Assembly (NCBI GenBank): GCA_025353725.1
Contig: JANXOF010000065.1
Location: 62,001-126,000, forward strand
Length of the DNA: 64,000 nt
DNA from: Polyangiaceae bacterium
GTDB lineage: Bacteria; Myxococcota_A; Polyangia; Polyangiales; Polyangiaceae
Direction of reading: 5' to 3'
Shown here: positions 27,843 to 35,995 of the stretch, one piece after another
How the letters are laid out: every line of letters starts with the position of its first letter
Position numbering within the stretch: the stretch's first letter is position 1
The notes under the pieces: generated by a model
What the model was told of the DNA's origin: nothing
Seen by the model: only the letters and a program-made list of their open reading frames with translations
The model's database searches: none
Position numbers and translations under genes: made by a program

Positions 27843-28520
27843 TTAGCCGCGGACGGGGCGGTAGCTCAGGATCTCTTCGTGCGTGAGGGTTCGTTCTCCG
27901 ATCTCATGATTGCAGAGTGCACCGACGAGCGCCGAAGCGACATCCTGCGCTTCAATAGGCCGATACGCGCGCAAACCGCCTAGCATGAGAGGTGCGACAA
28001 CTGCGGCGACTCCGCTGGCCAAGAGCTCGCCGAGTCGCGAGTTTTGCCGGCGGCCGAGGAGCAAGCTTGGTTGCGCGATGACGAGGGATGGAAATCCGAG
28101 CTCGCGGATGTCGCGCTCGGTTTCACCTTTCACGCGGAGGTAAAAGTTGCCGGTGCCCGAGTTGGCACCGATGCTCGACACGAGCGCTAAACGGCAAGCG
28201 CCCGCGGCGCGTGCGAGGCGAGCGACCGTAACGGTATAGTCATGGTCCACCTGGCGGAAACGCTCTTTGCTCCCGGCTATTTTGAGGGTTGTCCCTAGGC
28301 ACGCAAAGACGTCGTCCACGGGTTCGAACGAGGGGAGGTTGTCGAAGTCGACGACGCACTCGCTCAACTTTGGATGCGCGCGAGCGGTCGGACGTCGCGT
28401 CAGGACCACCACGCGCGACCAATGCGGGTCAGACAAGAGCGCGTCGAGAACATACCCGCCGACGAGTCCAGTGGCTCCGGCGACAAGCGCTGTACAAGGC
28501 ATATGCGCAGCATAGGACAT
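27843..28520 (-). CDS. NAD(P)-binding Rossmann-fold protein (extended/atypical SDR)
   Basis: About 225 residues. The dinucleotide motif is LVAGATGLVGGYVLDALL at the N-terminus. VFACLGTTLKIAGSKERFRQ followed by VDHDYT and the segment LALVSSIGANSGTGNFYLRV match the HTATIP2/YwnB-like NAD(P)-binding family, in which YxxxK becomes YLRVK. The substrate is unknown. ATG 28520 or ATG 28502 could start it; both leave the motif intact and the longer frame upstream is unlikely. It converges on bioB. Confidence 0.85.
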   Translation of the reverse strand: MSYAAHMPCTALVAGATGLVGGYVLDALLSDPHWSRVVVLTRRPTARAHPKLSECVVDFDNLPSFEPVDDVFACLGTTLKIAGSKERFRQVDHDYTVTVARLARAAGACRLALVSSIGANSGTGNFYLRVKGETERDIRELGFPSLVIAQPSLLLGRRQNSRLGELLASGVAAVVAPLMLGGLRAYRPIEAQDVASALVGALCNHEIGERTLTHEEILSYRPVRG

Positions 28521-28566
28521 CACCGGCGGCCCATGCGGGTCGCGAGTATGCCGCGGTAAATGCCTT

Positions 28567-28848
28567 TCACGGCTTGATGCGCTCGTGTGCGTCAGGGGCC
28601 GTGAGAGTTGACGCCGCCACCAGTTCACGAAGTGCGGTGATCCGTGCGGCAAACTCTACGGGGTCTAGTTTGCCCGTCTGAAGGCGAGAAAGGATCGAAC
28701 GCGCGGCGTCTGCCGCAAGGGATAACTCAGCGTCCGCCGACAGTTCGTCGACGACCGTGAGGAGGAGCGGCTCACGCATATAGCGCTCCGCTTCGAGAGA
28801 ATTGAGGAGAGTTCCAATGATGGAAGCTCCGTGAAGAGTGTGAATCAT
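28567..28848 (-). CDS. Small hypothetical protein
   Basis: 93 residues beginning MIHTLHGASIIGTLLNSLEA and ending with LTAPDAHERIKP. It is acidic and helical (LSADAELSLAADAARSILSR), with no cysteine cluster, signal or membrane segment. Codon use looks like that of the neighbours. It lies 46 bases upstream of the Rossmann protein on the same strand, so the two may be cotranscribed. I do not recognise the family. Confidence 0.55.
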   Translation of the reverse strand: MIHTLHGASIIGTLLNSLEAERYMREPLLLTVVDELSADAELSLAADAARSILSRLQTGKLDPVEFAARITALRELVAASTLTAPDAHERIKP

Positions 28849-29293
28849 GGCTTGCCATGCGCGTGGTTGGGGTCAGTTTGGAGTGCCGTGTGAGGGTCGC
28901 GCCGCAGCGTCGCATCGGAGGGCTTTGCGCCGACGTCTGTTACGACCACGTGCACATGTCGTACCGCAACGAAAAACGGCGGCGCGACGCCAATAGCCTT
29001 CTGCAGACTGAGGCACCTTGCCTCGATGCGGCGAATCCGCAGCGCGGCCGTTGAATCCGCACTGGGGCCGTTGAATCCGCACCGCGGAGGACCCACGCGA
29101 TGAGCTGCTTCGGTCGCGGTGGATCGCGTGCGTTTTACGCTGGGTCACGGAGGCCCCAGGTGAACGCCAGAAACGTGACTTTCCGCTCGTCTGAAACATC
29201 GACTTAGTCCTGATTCGCGTAAAATTGCGAAAGTTTTGCCGATCAAAAACTTTGTGGGTGAGCGGCCTACTTCGTGCTTCATCTCGTCGCCTG
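28849..29293. other. 445-base region without a convincing gene
   Basis: Open frames here on both strands lack family resemblance. One minus-strand frame (28845-29096) overlaps the next start by 4 bases, but it is built partly from the local tandem repeat and I do not trust it. The region carries the 20-base repeats listed separately. Confidence 0.4.
29023..29082. repeat. Degenerate 20-base tandem repeat
   Basis: GGCCGTTGAATCCGCAC occurs at 29046-29062 and again at 29066-29082, a 20-base period. A diverged third unit with CGAATCCGCA lies just upstream at about 29029-29041. The units are not separated by spacers and are too few for a CRISPR array. They could be slippage in a non-coding stretch or protein-binding sites. 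Confidence 0.75.
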
Positions 29294-30019
29294 ATGACGG
29301 CGCATGCAGGATCGGGAAGGCGACCGCCGCGACCTTTGACTCGGGGGGGAGCTGCCGTGCCGCGGCCGAGCGTATTGGTCCGCCCCGAGCAAGTCGTCGG
29401 AACGCTTCCGGCCGAAAGCACCGAAAGTAAAGGGGCTACCGAAGCCTTAGGTGTACCGACTCATGTGATGCACAATGCATCTATTTTGAACTCGCAAGCC
29501 AGTGAGGCTACGGCTACGGCTACGGCTGCGAATGGGATGTGGAAAATCGCTCCGCGAACCGAGACGCCGTCGCACCTGCCGATGCCACCGTCGATGCTCT
29601 CGAAGTCGAAATCGATTCCTAAGATACCGATTCCCAATAGGCCCCCCCCGCTCCCTTCGGTGCGCTCCGCGCTCCAGCCGCCGCGCTCGAAACGGCTTAG
29701 CCGCCCACCCCTAACACCGACGCTGAGCGCGCCCCCGCCCTCCCTTCCTTATGACATGCCGGCACCGCTGTCCTACAAGGTTTATTCCGTGGAGGAGGTA
29801 TCGAGGGGAGATGCTTCCGAACTCCCACGAATCCCAAGGCGACTACCGACGCGCGAGAGCTATCGCGAACGAAGCGGAACGTTTCGGACGCGGGCAATTC
29901 TCGGTCTCGTCTGTGCCACGGTCGTCACCATCACTTTGATTCTCGTGGTGCTGAGCGTGAGCGACGAGCCACAAAAGCGCCCGGCATCATCGCCCGGTGC
30001 AGCTAGCTCTGCACCGTAG
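29294..30019 (+). CDS. Proline-rich protein with one C-terminal transmembrane segment
   Basis: About 241 residues from ATG 29294; a GTG at 29358 and earlier frames are also possible. The N-terminal 190 residues are low-complexity, rich in Pro, Ser and Arg (IPNRPPPLPSVRSALQPP), with a run ATATATAA encoded by a short GGCTAC repeat. Residues about 199-223 (TRAILGLVCATVVTITLILV and VLSV) form one membrane helix, followed by a short Ser/Pro tail. Topology suggests a single-pass protein with a large cytoplasmic N-terminal part. Function is unknown. Confidence 0.55.
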   Translation: MTAHAGSGRRPPRPLTRGGAAVPRPSVLVRPEQVVGTLPAESTESKGATEALGVPTHVMHNASILNSQASEATATATAANGMWKIAPRTETPSHLPMPPSMLSKSKSIPKIPIPNRPPPLPSVRSALQPPRSKRLSRPPLTPTLSAPPPSLPYDMPAPLSYKVYSVEEVSRGDASELPRIPRRLPTRESYRERSGTFRTRAILGLVCATVVTITLILVVLSVSDEPQKRPASSPGAASSAP

Positions 30020-30237
30020 AGAACGCTATCGACGATTTCAGTGACTCGCCATTTCATGTCCGCCCCGAAGCGGCTCGTGGATGGAAAAGTGTGGGTCGTG
30101 CGACTTTTGAGTCGTGGAGAACCACGGCCTTCGTGGCATTTGTTTTGGTCGAGTGTTATCCCGGAGCCATGACTGAGCGCGGACGCAGAGTTGAGGGCGG
30201 ATGTAGCGCGGACGCTATCCCATGCACACGACGATTC

Positions 30238-31449
30238 ATGTCGTCGCGTCTTCGTCCGTGGCTTTTGCTAGCGATAGGTCACGTCTCTTCTTTTGCATGT
30301 CTCGCGTGCGGCTCGACGACCTCTGAGCTGTTCGACCCGACCGCCGCTTCGGGCAGCTCAAGCCCGACGCTGCCGAAAGAAAACGCCGCCGGCGGCCCCG
30401 ATGCGGGAGGCTTGTCCCTGACGGCCCCCTCCGGTCGGGTCGCCTTACGCATCGAACGAGCGAGGCGCACCTTCGTCAACGGCAAACTTGGTATACTGCA
30501 AGTAACGGTCACACTCGCGAACGGGCAAGGCGGCGCGGCCGCCTCCCTCGACCCGGCGTCATTCAGTGTCCAGACGACGCCCGGACTGCTCGTGAGCGGA
30601 GAGGCGCTGACGGGTCGGTCGTGGGTTCCAGGCGACTCCTGCGAGCCGAACCTCGCGCTTGCCGCCGGCGCCTCGTATACGTGTGCGATACAATTTGTGC
30701 TGCAGGGAAGCGCGGTGCCGACGTCTCTCGCGTACAGCACACGAAGCGCAAGTGCAGGCGATCCGTCGAAGCCTGAAGCGCCGCGAACGGCCTCCCAACC
30801 GCTGACGATCGAGCCGTGCTCGGTTTGCGGAAACGTGTGTACGTACACCGACCTCGACCCCTCGAACTGCGGTGCATGCGCGGTCGACATTGCCAAGCGA
30901 GCGGACGTCGAATGTCGCGCGGGAAAGGTGGTCTGCGTTTCGCAGGGCCTAATCCGTTGCGAGGGGGCCACGGGCACGGCCTCTCGCTGCGTCGATGTGG
31001 CGACGGATTCCGAAAACTGCGGCGCCTGCTTTCGCCGTCTCCCCTCGACGGAGAGATGCGTCGCGGGCGTCGCGTCGTGCCTCCCAGGGAGGGCGCGGTG
31101 CGACGGCGGCTGCGTCCAGCTATCCACCGACAACGCGAATTGTGGCGCGTGCGGCGTGCGCGTGCCGCCGGATCAGTACTGCAAAGACGGAGTGAGCGCC
31201 TGCGAGACAGGTACGCCGTGCGGCAACGCCTGCGTCGACGTGAAAACCGACGCGCAGAACTGCGGCGCGTGCGGGCTCAAAGTTCCCCCCGGCGGCGTGT
31301 GCGTGGGGGGCGTTCCCGGGTGTGGCAACGCGAAGCTCTGCGGCGCCGTTTGCGTTGACGTGAATACGTCGCTCGAAAATTGCGGGACATGCGGTCGCCG
31401 CTGCCCGCCGTCGCAACTTCCGTTTTGCATAAACGGTCAATGCCTCTAG
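30238..31449 (+). CDS. Lipoprotein with Cys-rich 'NCGACG' repeats
   Basis: 403 residues from ATG 30238. The signal MSSRLRPWLLLAIGHVSSFA ends with lipobox LACG (about 28-31). Residues about 60-190 are a beta-rich domain (RVALRIERARRTFVNGKLGI), possibly Ig-like. Residues about 195-403 hold five or six Cys-rich repeats of the type CVDVKTDAQNCGACG at about 35-residue spacing, the last ending CGRRCPPSQLPFCINGQC. Such repeats are common in surface proteins of myxobacteria. It is likely an outer-membrane or exposed lipoprotein; binding or structural roles are possible. It stands alone, and the 218 bases upstream show no other gene. Confidence 0.8.
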   Translation: MSSRLRPWLLLAIGHVSSFACLACGSTTSELFDPTAASGSSSPTLPKENAAGGPDAGGLSLTAPSGRVALRIERARRTFVNGKLGILQVTVTLANGQGGAAASLDPASFSVQTTPGLLVSGEALTGRSWVPGDSCEPNLALAAGASYTCAIQFVLQGSAVPTSLAYSTRSASAGDPSKPEAPRTASQPLTIEPCSVCGNVCTYTDLDPSNCGACAVDIAKRADVECRAGKVVCVSQGLIRCEGATGTASRCVDVATDSENCGACFRRLPSTERCVAGVASCLPGRARCDGGCVQLSTDNANCGACGVRVPPDQYCKDGVSACETGTPCGNACVDVKTDAQNCGACGLKVPPGGVCVGGVPGCGNAKLCGAVCVDVNTSLENCGTCGRRCPPSQLPFCINGQCL

Positions 31450-31629
31450 TGTCATCCGCGATTCGACAGACCTTCCGTCATGAATCGGCGCCTGAGGTGC
31501 CGCACCGAACGCGGTGCCACAGAGTGCGATTTCGTCGACGAGTGATTTCAATCAATTGAGAACGGACGCCGAAAAGCAAAAGCACTACAGCATCGCGATA
31601 GCGAAGTTCACGGCGGGTTCGGAACGCTT

Positions 31630-31995
31630 ATGCAAATGCTCCGTAGCGACGCATACAACGGAAAGCGCGTATGCTTTTCTGCGCTCGTAAAGACGGTGGA
31701 TGTAGCGGCGTGGGCGGGCCTCTGGATGCGGGTCGACGGTGAACCAGGCCCGATGGGGTCGCCTCCGAGCACGCTCGCTTTCGACAACATGGCGCGCCGC
31801 GCAATTCACGGAACGACAGCATGGGCGCCGTATGTTGTTGTGCTGGACGTCGCGCCGAGCGCCTCCGCGATTGCGCTCGGCGTTCTTCTCACGGAAGGCG
31901 GTACAGTGTGGCTTGCCGAGCCACGTCTAGAAGTCGTCGGAACCGATGTCGCGACCACGGCTGTACGACCGATCGGCGTAGACTTCACCGAATAG
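31630..31995 (+). pseudogene. C-terminal remnant of a carbohydrate-binding-like domain protein
   Basis: 121 residues from ATG 31630, encoding AYNGKRVCFSALVKTVDV, AGLWMRVDG, LAFDNMARRAIHGTTAW, YVVVLDVAPSASAIALGVLL and VWLAEPRLEVVGTD. This beta-sandwich pattern is familiar to me as a C-terminal domain in some transcription regulators and secreted proteins, where it is preceded by a segment ending 'GFGTLMQ'. That segment is present here in frame (31618-31635), but the expected N-terminal half is missing or split between frames upstream (HYSIAIAKF in another frame at about 31580-31605). I read it as a decayed gene; a short functional protein is possible. Confidence 0.5.
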
Positions 31996-32069
31996 GTGGA
32001 ATCGCGACGCGAAGCCCATGACTCGTCAAGACGACGCCTAGTGCAGTGCTTTGCAATCTTGGAGTCTGC

Positions 32070-33038
32070 TCAGTAGCCGCGAGCTTTCTCGACTTCATGT
32101 TTCAGCGGTTCTCCTACTCGAAATCGTTCGAGATTGCGTTGGAAGCACTCGAGTATATCGAAGTCGGCCTGCTCGGTGACGTCGGCGCAGTGCGGGCAGA
32201 GGAGCACGTCGTCGCGCTCGTAAAAAGGATGGCCATGCGTGAGCGGCTCAGCGGCCGTCACATCGAGCGCGGCGCCACGGAGTGCCTTGCGTTGGAGAGC
32301 GTCGACGAGTGCGACCTCGTCGACGAGTGAGCCGCGCGCTACGTTGACGAGGACGGCGCTCGGCTTCATCCACGCGAGCTCTTCGCGACCCACGAGGTGG
32401 CGCGTCTCGGTCGTGTCCGGCGCGGCGAGCACGAGGTAGTCAGATTCTCGAAAGAGGTCCCGCTTCGACGACGCGATTCGAATGAACGCTTCGTTGCCGC
32501 TGAGTTCAGGGCGCCGCCTCAAAACATTCACGCTCATTCCCAGACCATTGGCCAGTGTGGCGACGCGCTGCCCGATATCGCCATATCCGACTAAACCCAG
32601 TGTTTTACCTTGGAGCATGGTCACAAAAAACGGTGCCCACACGCCTGCGGCCTGGTTCCGTCGCATGCGGGCGAAGTCTTTGGCAAAATAAAGCATGCTG
32701 CCTAATGCGAATTCAGCCAGCGCCTGCCCGAAGACGCCGCGCGTGTTCGTCAACCGAGCGGAATGAGCGATGAAGTACGGAGAAAGGATGCGCTCGACGC
32801 CAGAGAACGCGGTGTGAACCCAGCGGACCGCGGGTGCCATCGACAAGACTCGGTCAAGCAACGCGGCGTCGCCGGAACGAAAGAAAACCGCCTCTGCCTG
32901 CGACGCCGCATGGGCAACCGCCTCGGCAGTTTCACCGATGACGAAGTGAACCTCGCGCGACCCAGCGGCGAGCGTCGCCACCGAAGTGTCACCCTTGCGC
33001 GCCATCACGAGCACCACGAGTCTTGACATCGCCGGCAC
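32070..33038 (-). CDS. D-isomer-specific 2-hydroxyacid dehydrogenase family protein
   Basis: 322 residues. The NAD domain motif is KTLGLVGYGDIGQRVATLA (GxGxxG). The catalytic Arg/Asp region is VLVNVARGSLVDEVALVDAL, with the Glu in LDVTAAEPL and the catalytic His in CPHCADVTEQ. It reduces a 2-keto acid or oxidises a D-2-hydroxy acid with NAD(P). Which substrate is not visible; similarity to phosphoglycerate and glyoxylate reductases is general. Start is GTG 33038 or ATG 33029. No clear operon partner: the next gene on the same strand is 180 bases upstream. Confidence 0.88.
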   Translation of the reverse strand: MPAMSRLVVLVMARKGDTSVATLAAGSREVHFVIGETAEAVAHAASQAEAVFFRSGDAALLDRVLSMAPAVRWVHTAFSGVERILSPYFIAHSARLTNTRGVFGQALAEFALGSMLYFAKDFARMRRNQAAGVWAPFFVTMLQGKTLGLVGYGDIGQRVATLANGLGMSVNVLRRRPELSGNEAFIRIASSKRDLFRESDYLVLAAPDTTETRHLVGREELAWMKPSAVLVNVARGSLVDEVALVDALQRKALRGAALDVTAAEPLTHGHPFYERDDVLLCPHCADVTEQADFDILECFQRNLERFRVGEPLKHEVEKARGY

Positions 33039-33218
33039 GTTACCTGAAACGAGCCGCTGCCAGTCTCTAGTCTTATCCCAAGGGTCTCCGACCGCGTTCG
33101 CGACTCTCGACAGGGCGGCGCGAGGCGTGGCGGCGCTCGACCTCGAACGTGGCTGCGCGGGTACTTCGGCTGAATTGATGCTCCGCCGGAATTGGAGTTT
33201 CGTCTCTTAAGTCAATCG

Positions 33219-34850
33219 CTATAGCGCGCCCTGCGCTCGCCTGTCGTAGAGAAAGAACTCGAAGATACGAGCCGTTCGACCACCTCGCAGGAGACGCACG
33301 CGGCTTTGTGCCGTGCGTACGAGTTCGGGGAGTTCGCTCGCGCCGTCCGTCGGAAACCGGTTGTCTGTCACGAAAAGGACCTGACTCGCGTGGCGCCATT
33401 GCGAGCGAGCGACCCACCCGTCAAAGTCATCTTTCATGGGTGACGCGCATCCGACGCGCACGCCGGGAAGAGCGGCGTGAAGCTGGGCACATACTGTCCA
33501 GTGTGGACCGACAACGATAACTTCGTGTCCTTCAGGGTCGAACGGAGTGCCGAGACTGGCGAGTTGCTCTTTGATCGCTTGAGTGGCAGCAGGCCATCCG
33601 TAGAGTTCGTTTGAGATATTAAACTTCGGATCCATCGTTGCGGGGAGCAGGCGCGCGGAGGAGGGAATGAGCACCCACGCGTGAGTGAACAGTGTGAGCG
33701 CCGTAGCCAGTGAGAGTGCGGCCACGATGCCGCGTCGTGACGTCACTGCGGCAGCGCCCAGACGCCTCGAGGCGTGAAGGGGCAAAGCGAGGAGCGACGG
33801 AGCCATCCAATGGGGCTCGGCGACTGGACTCCAAAGACAAAGTCCGAGGAGTGGCACGACGGGAATGGCAAACGAGAGGAAAAGAAATCTTGAGATGGGA
33901 TCGTGGTGACGCCGCCGGTACAAGTCTCGCGCGGTCCACACCGCAAACAGGGCGAAGAGGGGAGAGAGGTAGAGAAGCTGCCCGCCGAAAAGTGTAGCTA
34001 TGTTCCTCAAGGCGATACCCGCGCCGGCTTGGGTATCGATGAACCTGTGCTGAAGCATGGGCCACCCGCTGTTCGCCTCGAAAAAGACCACCGGCGCCAG
34101 CGCAAGGGCGCCTGCGGCCATGCCGGCCCAAGGCCAAAGGGTCCGCACCGAGGCGCGCGCTCTTAGCCATTCGGGAGCCTCCTCGAGTTTCGAAGATGCC
34201 GTAAGCGCAAGGGACACATAGGTCGCGCCGAGCGCCGCGAGGAGTAGGAGCCCGGACACTTTCGCGGTGCATGCGATTCCGGACAGCAGCCCCGCGGCGA
34301 GGAAGGCCGCGGCTGACCGATTCGAGTGCGCGGGCTCTCGCATCCCGAGGCACACGAGAGCCAATGTTCCTATCCACGCCGGCGCGAGCAGAAGGTCGGG
34401 GGTAAGCGCAAAAAGGCCTACCGCCGTCTCCGGAACGACCGCAATCACCAGCGCCGCAAGCGCCGCGCCGCCACGGCCCGCACCGGCTACGCGTGCCGCT
34501 GCGAACATGAGCCAAGGGATGAGCGTCGCGAAGACTGAAGTGGCCACGTGCGTGGGCCACGGAGCCGGAACCGTGCCCCCGCCGAGCGCGCGTGCAACAA
34601 GGGAAATCAAGCCCGGGTGGTCGAGGTAGGCGGCCTGCGGGTGCAAAGCCCAGGTCGCGTAAAGCGCTTCGCTGTCACCAAAACCGACGACGTAGGCCGC
34701 ACCCAACCGCAACGCGAAAAGTAGGACGCTAACCAAAGCGAGGGACGTTAGTGCCGTTCGTGTCCACGCGGGCTCCGGTTGACTCTCCGGTCTCGCGAGC
34801 GTGGCGTCATCCTTGGACTTCGCGGTGAGCTTGGGTTTTCGCGAACTCAT
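33219..34850 (-). CDS. GT39/ArnT-like membrane glycosyltransferase
   Basis: About 543 residues with roughly ten membrane segments. The catalytic GDSEALYATWALHP loop follows TM1, as in the dolichyl-phosphate-mannose/ArnT superfamily, and HPGLISLVARALGGG follows. The C-terminal domain after about residue 380 is soluble and periplasmic (IVVGPHWTVCAQLHAALPG). It transfers a sugar from a lipid-linked donor. The ATG at 34850 overlaps the lpxB stop by 4 bases, which ties it to lipid A and makes glycosylation of lipid A or another envelope glycan plausible. The donor and exact acceptor are unknown. Confidence 0.85.
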   Translation of the reverse strand: MSSRKPKLTAKSKDDATLARPESQPEPAWTRTALTSLALVSVLLFALRLGAAYVVGFGDSEALYATWALHPQAAYLDHPGLISLVARALGGGTVPAPWPTHVATSVFATLIPWLMFAAARVAGAGRGGAALAALVIAVVPETAVGLFALTPDLLLAPAWIGTLALVCLGMREPAHSNRSAAAFLAAGLLSGIACTAKVSGLLLLAALGATYVSLALTASSKLEEAPEWLRARASVRTLWPWAGMAAGALALAPVVFFEANSGWPMLQHRFIDTQAGAGIALRNIATLFGGQLLYLSPLFALFAVWTARDLYRRRHHDPISRFLFLSFAIPVVPLLGLCLWSPVAEPHWMAPSLLALPLHASRRLGAAAVTSRRGIVAALSLATALTLFTHAWVLIPSSARLLPATMDPKFNISNELYGWPAATQAIKEQLASLGTPFDPEGHEVIVVGPHWTVCAQLHAALPGVRVGCASPMKDDFDGWVARSQWRHASQVLFVTDNRFPTDGASELPELVRTAQSRVRLLRGGRTARIFEFFLYDRRAQGAL

Positions 34851-35995
34851 ACGGCGCTCACTTGGAGCCAAGGCTCGAGCATCCGCGCGACGGCAACTGA
34901 TGCATTTTTATGCGTATCCGCGCCGAGCACGCCTTCGAGCTCGGTACACGCTCCAAGGTAGGAATCTCGTTTCGAAAGTGCGCGTGCGAGGGATTTCGCC
35001 ATGAGCGTCGGCTTCGCCCTGCGTTGAAGCAGTTCCGGAAACGCCGCGCGGCCGAGAAGGATATTCGGCAATGCGACGTGGGCCGTTTTCAAGACTGCGC
35101 GCGCGGCGAGCTCGGTAACCCAACCCACGCGATAACACACCACCGGAACCACGCGTGCGAGTGCGCATTCGAGCGACGCCGTGCCCGATGCGCAGAGCGC
35201 CGCGTCGAACGCGGGCAGCGCGAAGCCCATCCCGGCGCGCGCATCGACATCGACGGCTTCGACGTGGGCGCTGGCCGCCATCGCGCGCGCCCAGTCGCGT
35301 GTCGGACCATCGAGGCTCGACGCAAGAAGCAGGCGGGCATCCACGCTGGCGTGCTCCTTTCGCACGGCCTCGTAGCCTACGAGCATCGGCGCGAGCAGGC
35401 GGCGCACCTCGTGAGGGCGACTGCCTGGCAAAAGAGCGACGGCCCACGCTTGCGGCGTAAGGCCGAGCAGCTCGCGCGCGGAAAGCCTGTCGCCGCGACG
35501 CTCCTCGAGGGCGGGATGGCCCACGTACGTCGCATTCACGCCGAGGCTTCGCCACAAGGGCTCCTCGAACGGCAACATGACAGCCATTCTATCGATGCTG
35601 CGCCGCAACGGAATCGCCCGCGCGCTTCGCCATGCCCAAATTTGAGGCGCCCCGTACCAGAGAACGCGCGTACCCCTCGCCCACAAAACTCTCGCAAGGC
35701 GCGTGTTGAATTCCGTGTAGTTGACAAGTAACGCTGCCGCCGGCTTACGGCGCGCTATCGCCACGCGGATGCGAGCGTAGGCACGAGCGATGGCCAACGC
35801 TCGCACCGCCACCTCCGCGACGCCGAGCGCAGTGGTGGCCCGTAAGTCTGCGACGAGGTCGACCCCTTCGGCGCCAAGTGCACCTCCGCCCATCCCAAAG
35901 GCGCGTACGCTCGGCGGCAGTTTGGAAATCACGGCGGCCGCGGCGCGATCGCCCGAGGCCTCGCCCGCGACGACGATGAGATCCGCGCGGCTCAT
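34847..35995 (-). CDS. lpxB: Lipid-A-disaccharide synthase LpxB
   Basis: 382 residues. It joins UDP-diacylglucosamine and lipid X at the inner membrane. Motifs: VVAGEASGDRAAAA at the start, FGMGGGALGAEGVDLVAD, LWYGAPQIWAWRSARA (family: 'SPQVWAWR'), ALLPGSRPHEVRRLL and ALCASGTASLECAL. The start ATG 35995 lies in a 4-base overlap with rnd upstream, and the stop overlaps the GT39 gene. The presence of lpxB implies a lipid A-bearing outer membrane. The usual lpxA or fabZ neighbours are not here. Confidence 0.94.
   Translation of the reverse strand: MSRADLIVVAGEASGDRAAAAVISKLPPSVRAFGMGGGALGAEGVDLVADLRATTALGVAEVAVRALAIARAYARIRVAIARRKPAAALLVNYTEFNTRLARVLWARGTRVLWYGAPQIWAWRSARAIPLRRSIDRMAVMLPFEEPLWRSLGVNATYVGHPALEERRGDRLSARELLGLTPQAWAVALLPGSRPHEVRRLLAPMLVGYEAVRKEHASVDARLLLASSLDGPTRDWARAMAASAHVEAVDVDARAGMGFALPAFDAALCASGTASLECALARVVPVVCYRVGWVTELAARAVLKTAHVALPNILLGRAAFPELLQRRAKPTLMAKSLARALSKRDSYLGACTELEGVLGADTHKNASVAVARMLEPWLQVSAV

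Noticed and set aside
28845-29096. Small minus-strand gene overlapping the next start by ATGA
   Set aside because: Part of it is tandem repeat and it resembles no family; the overlap could be chance.
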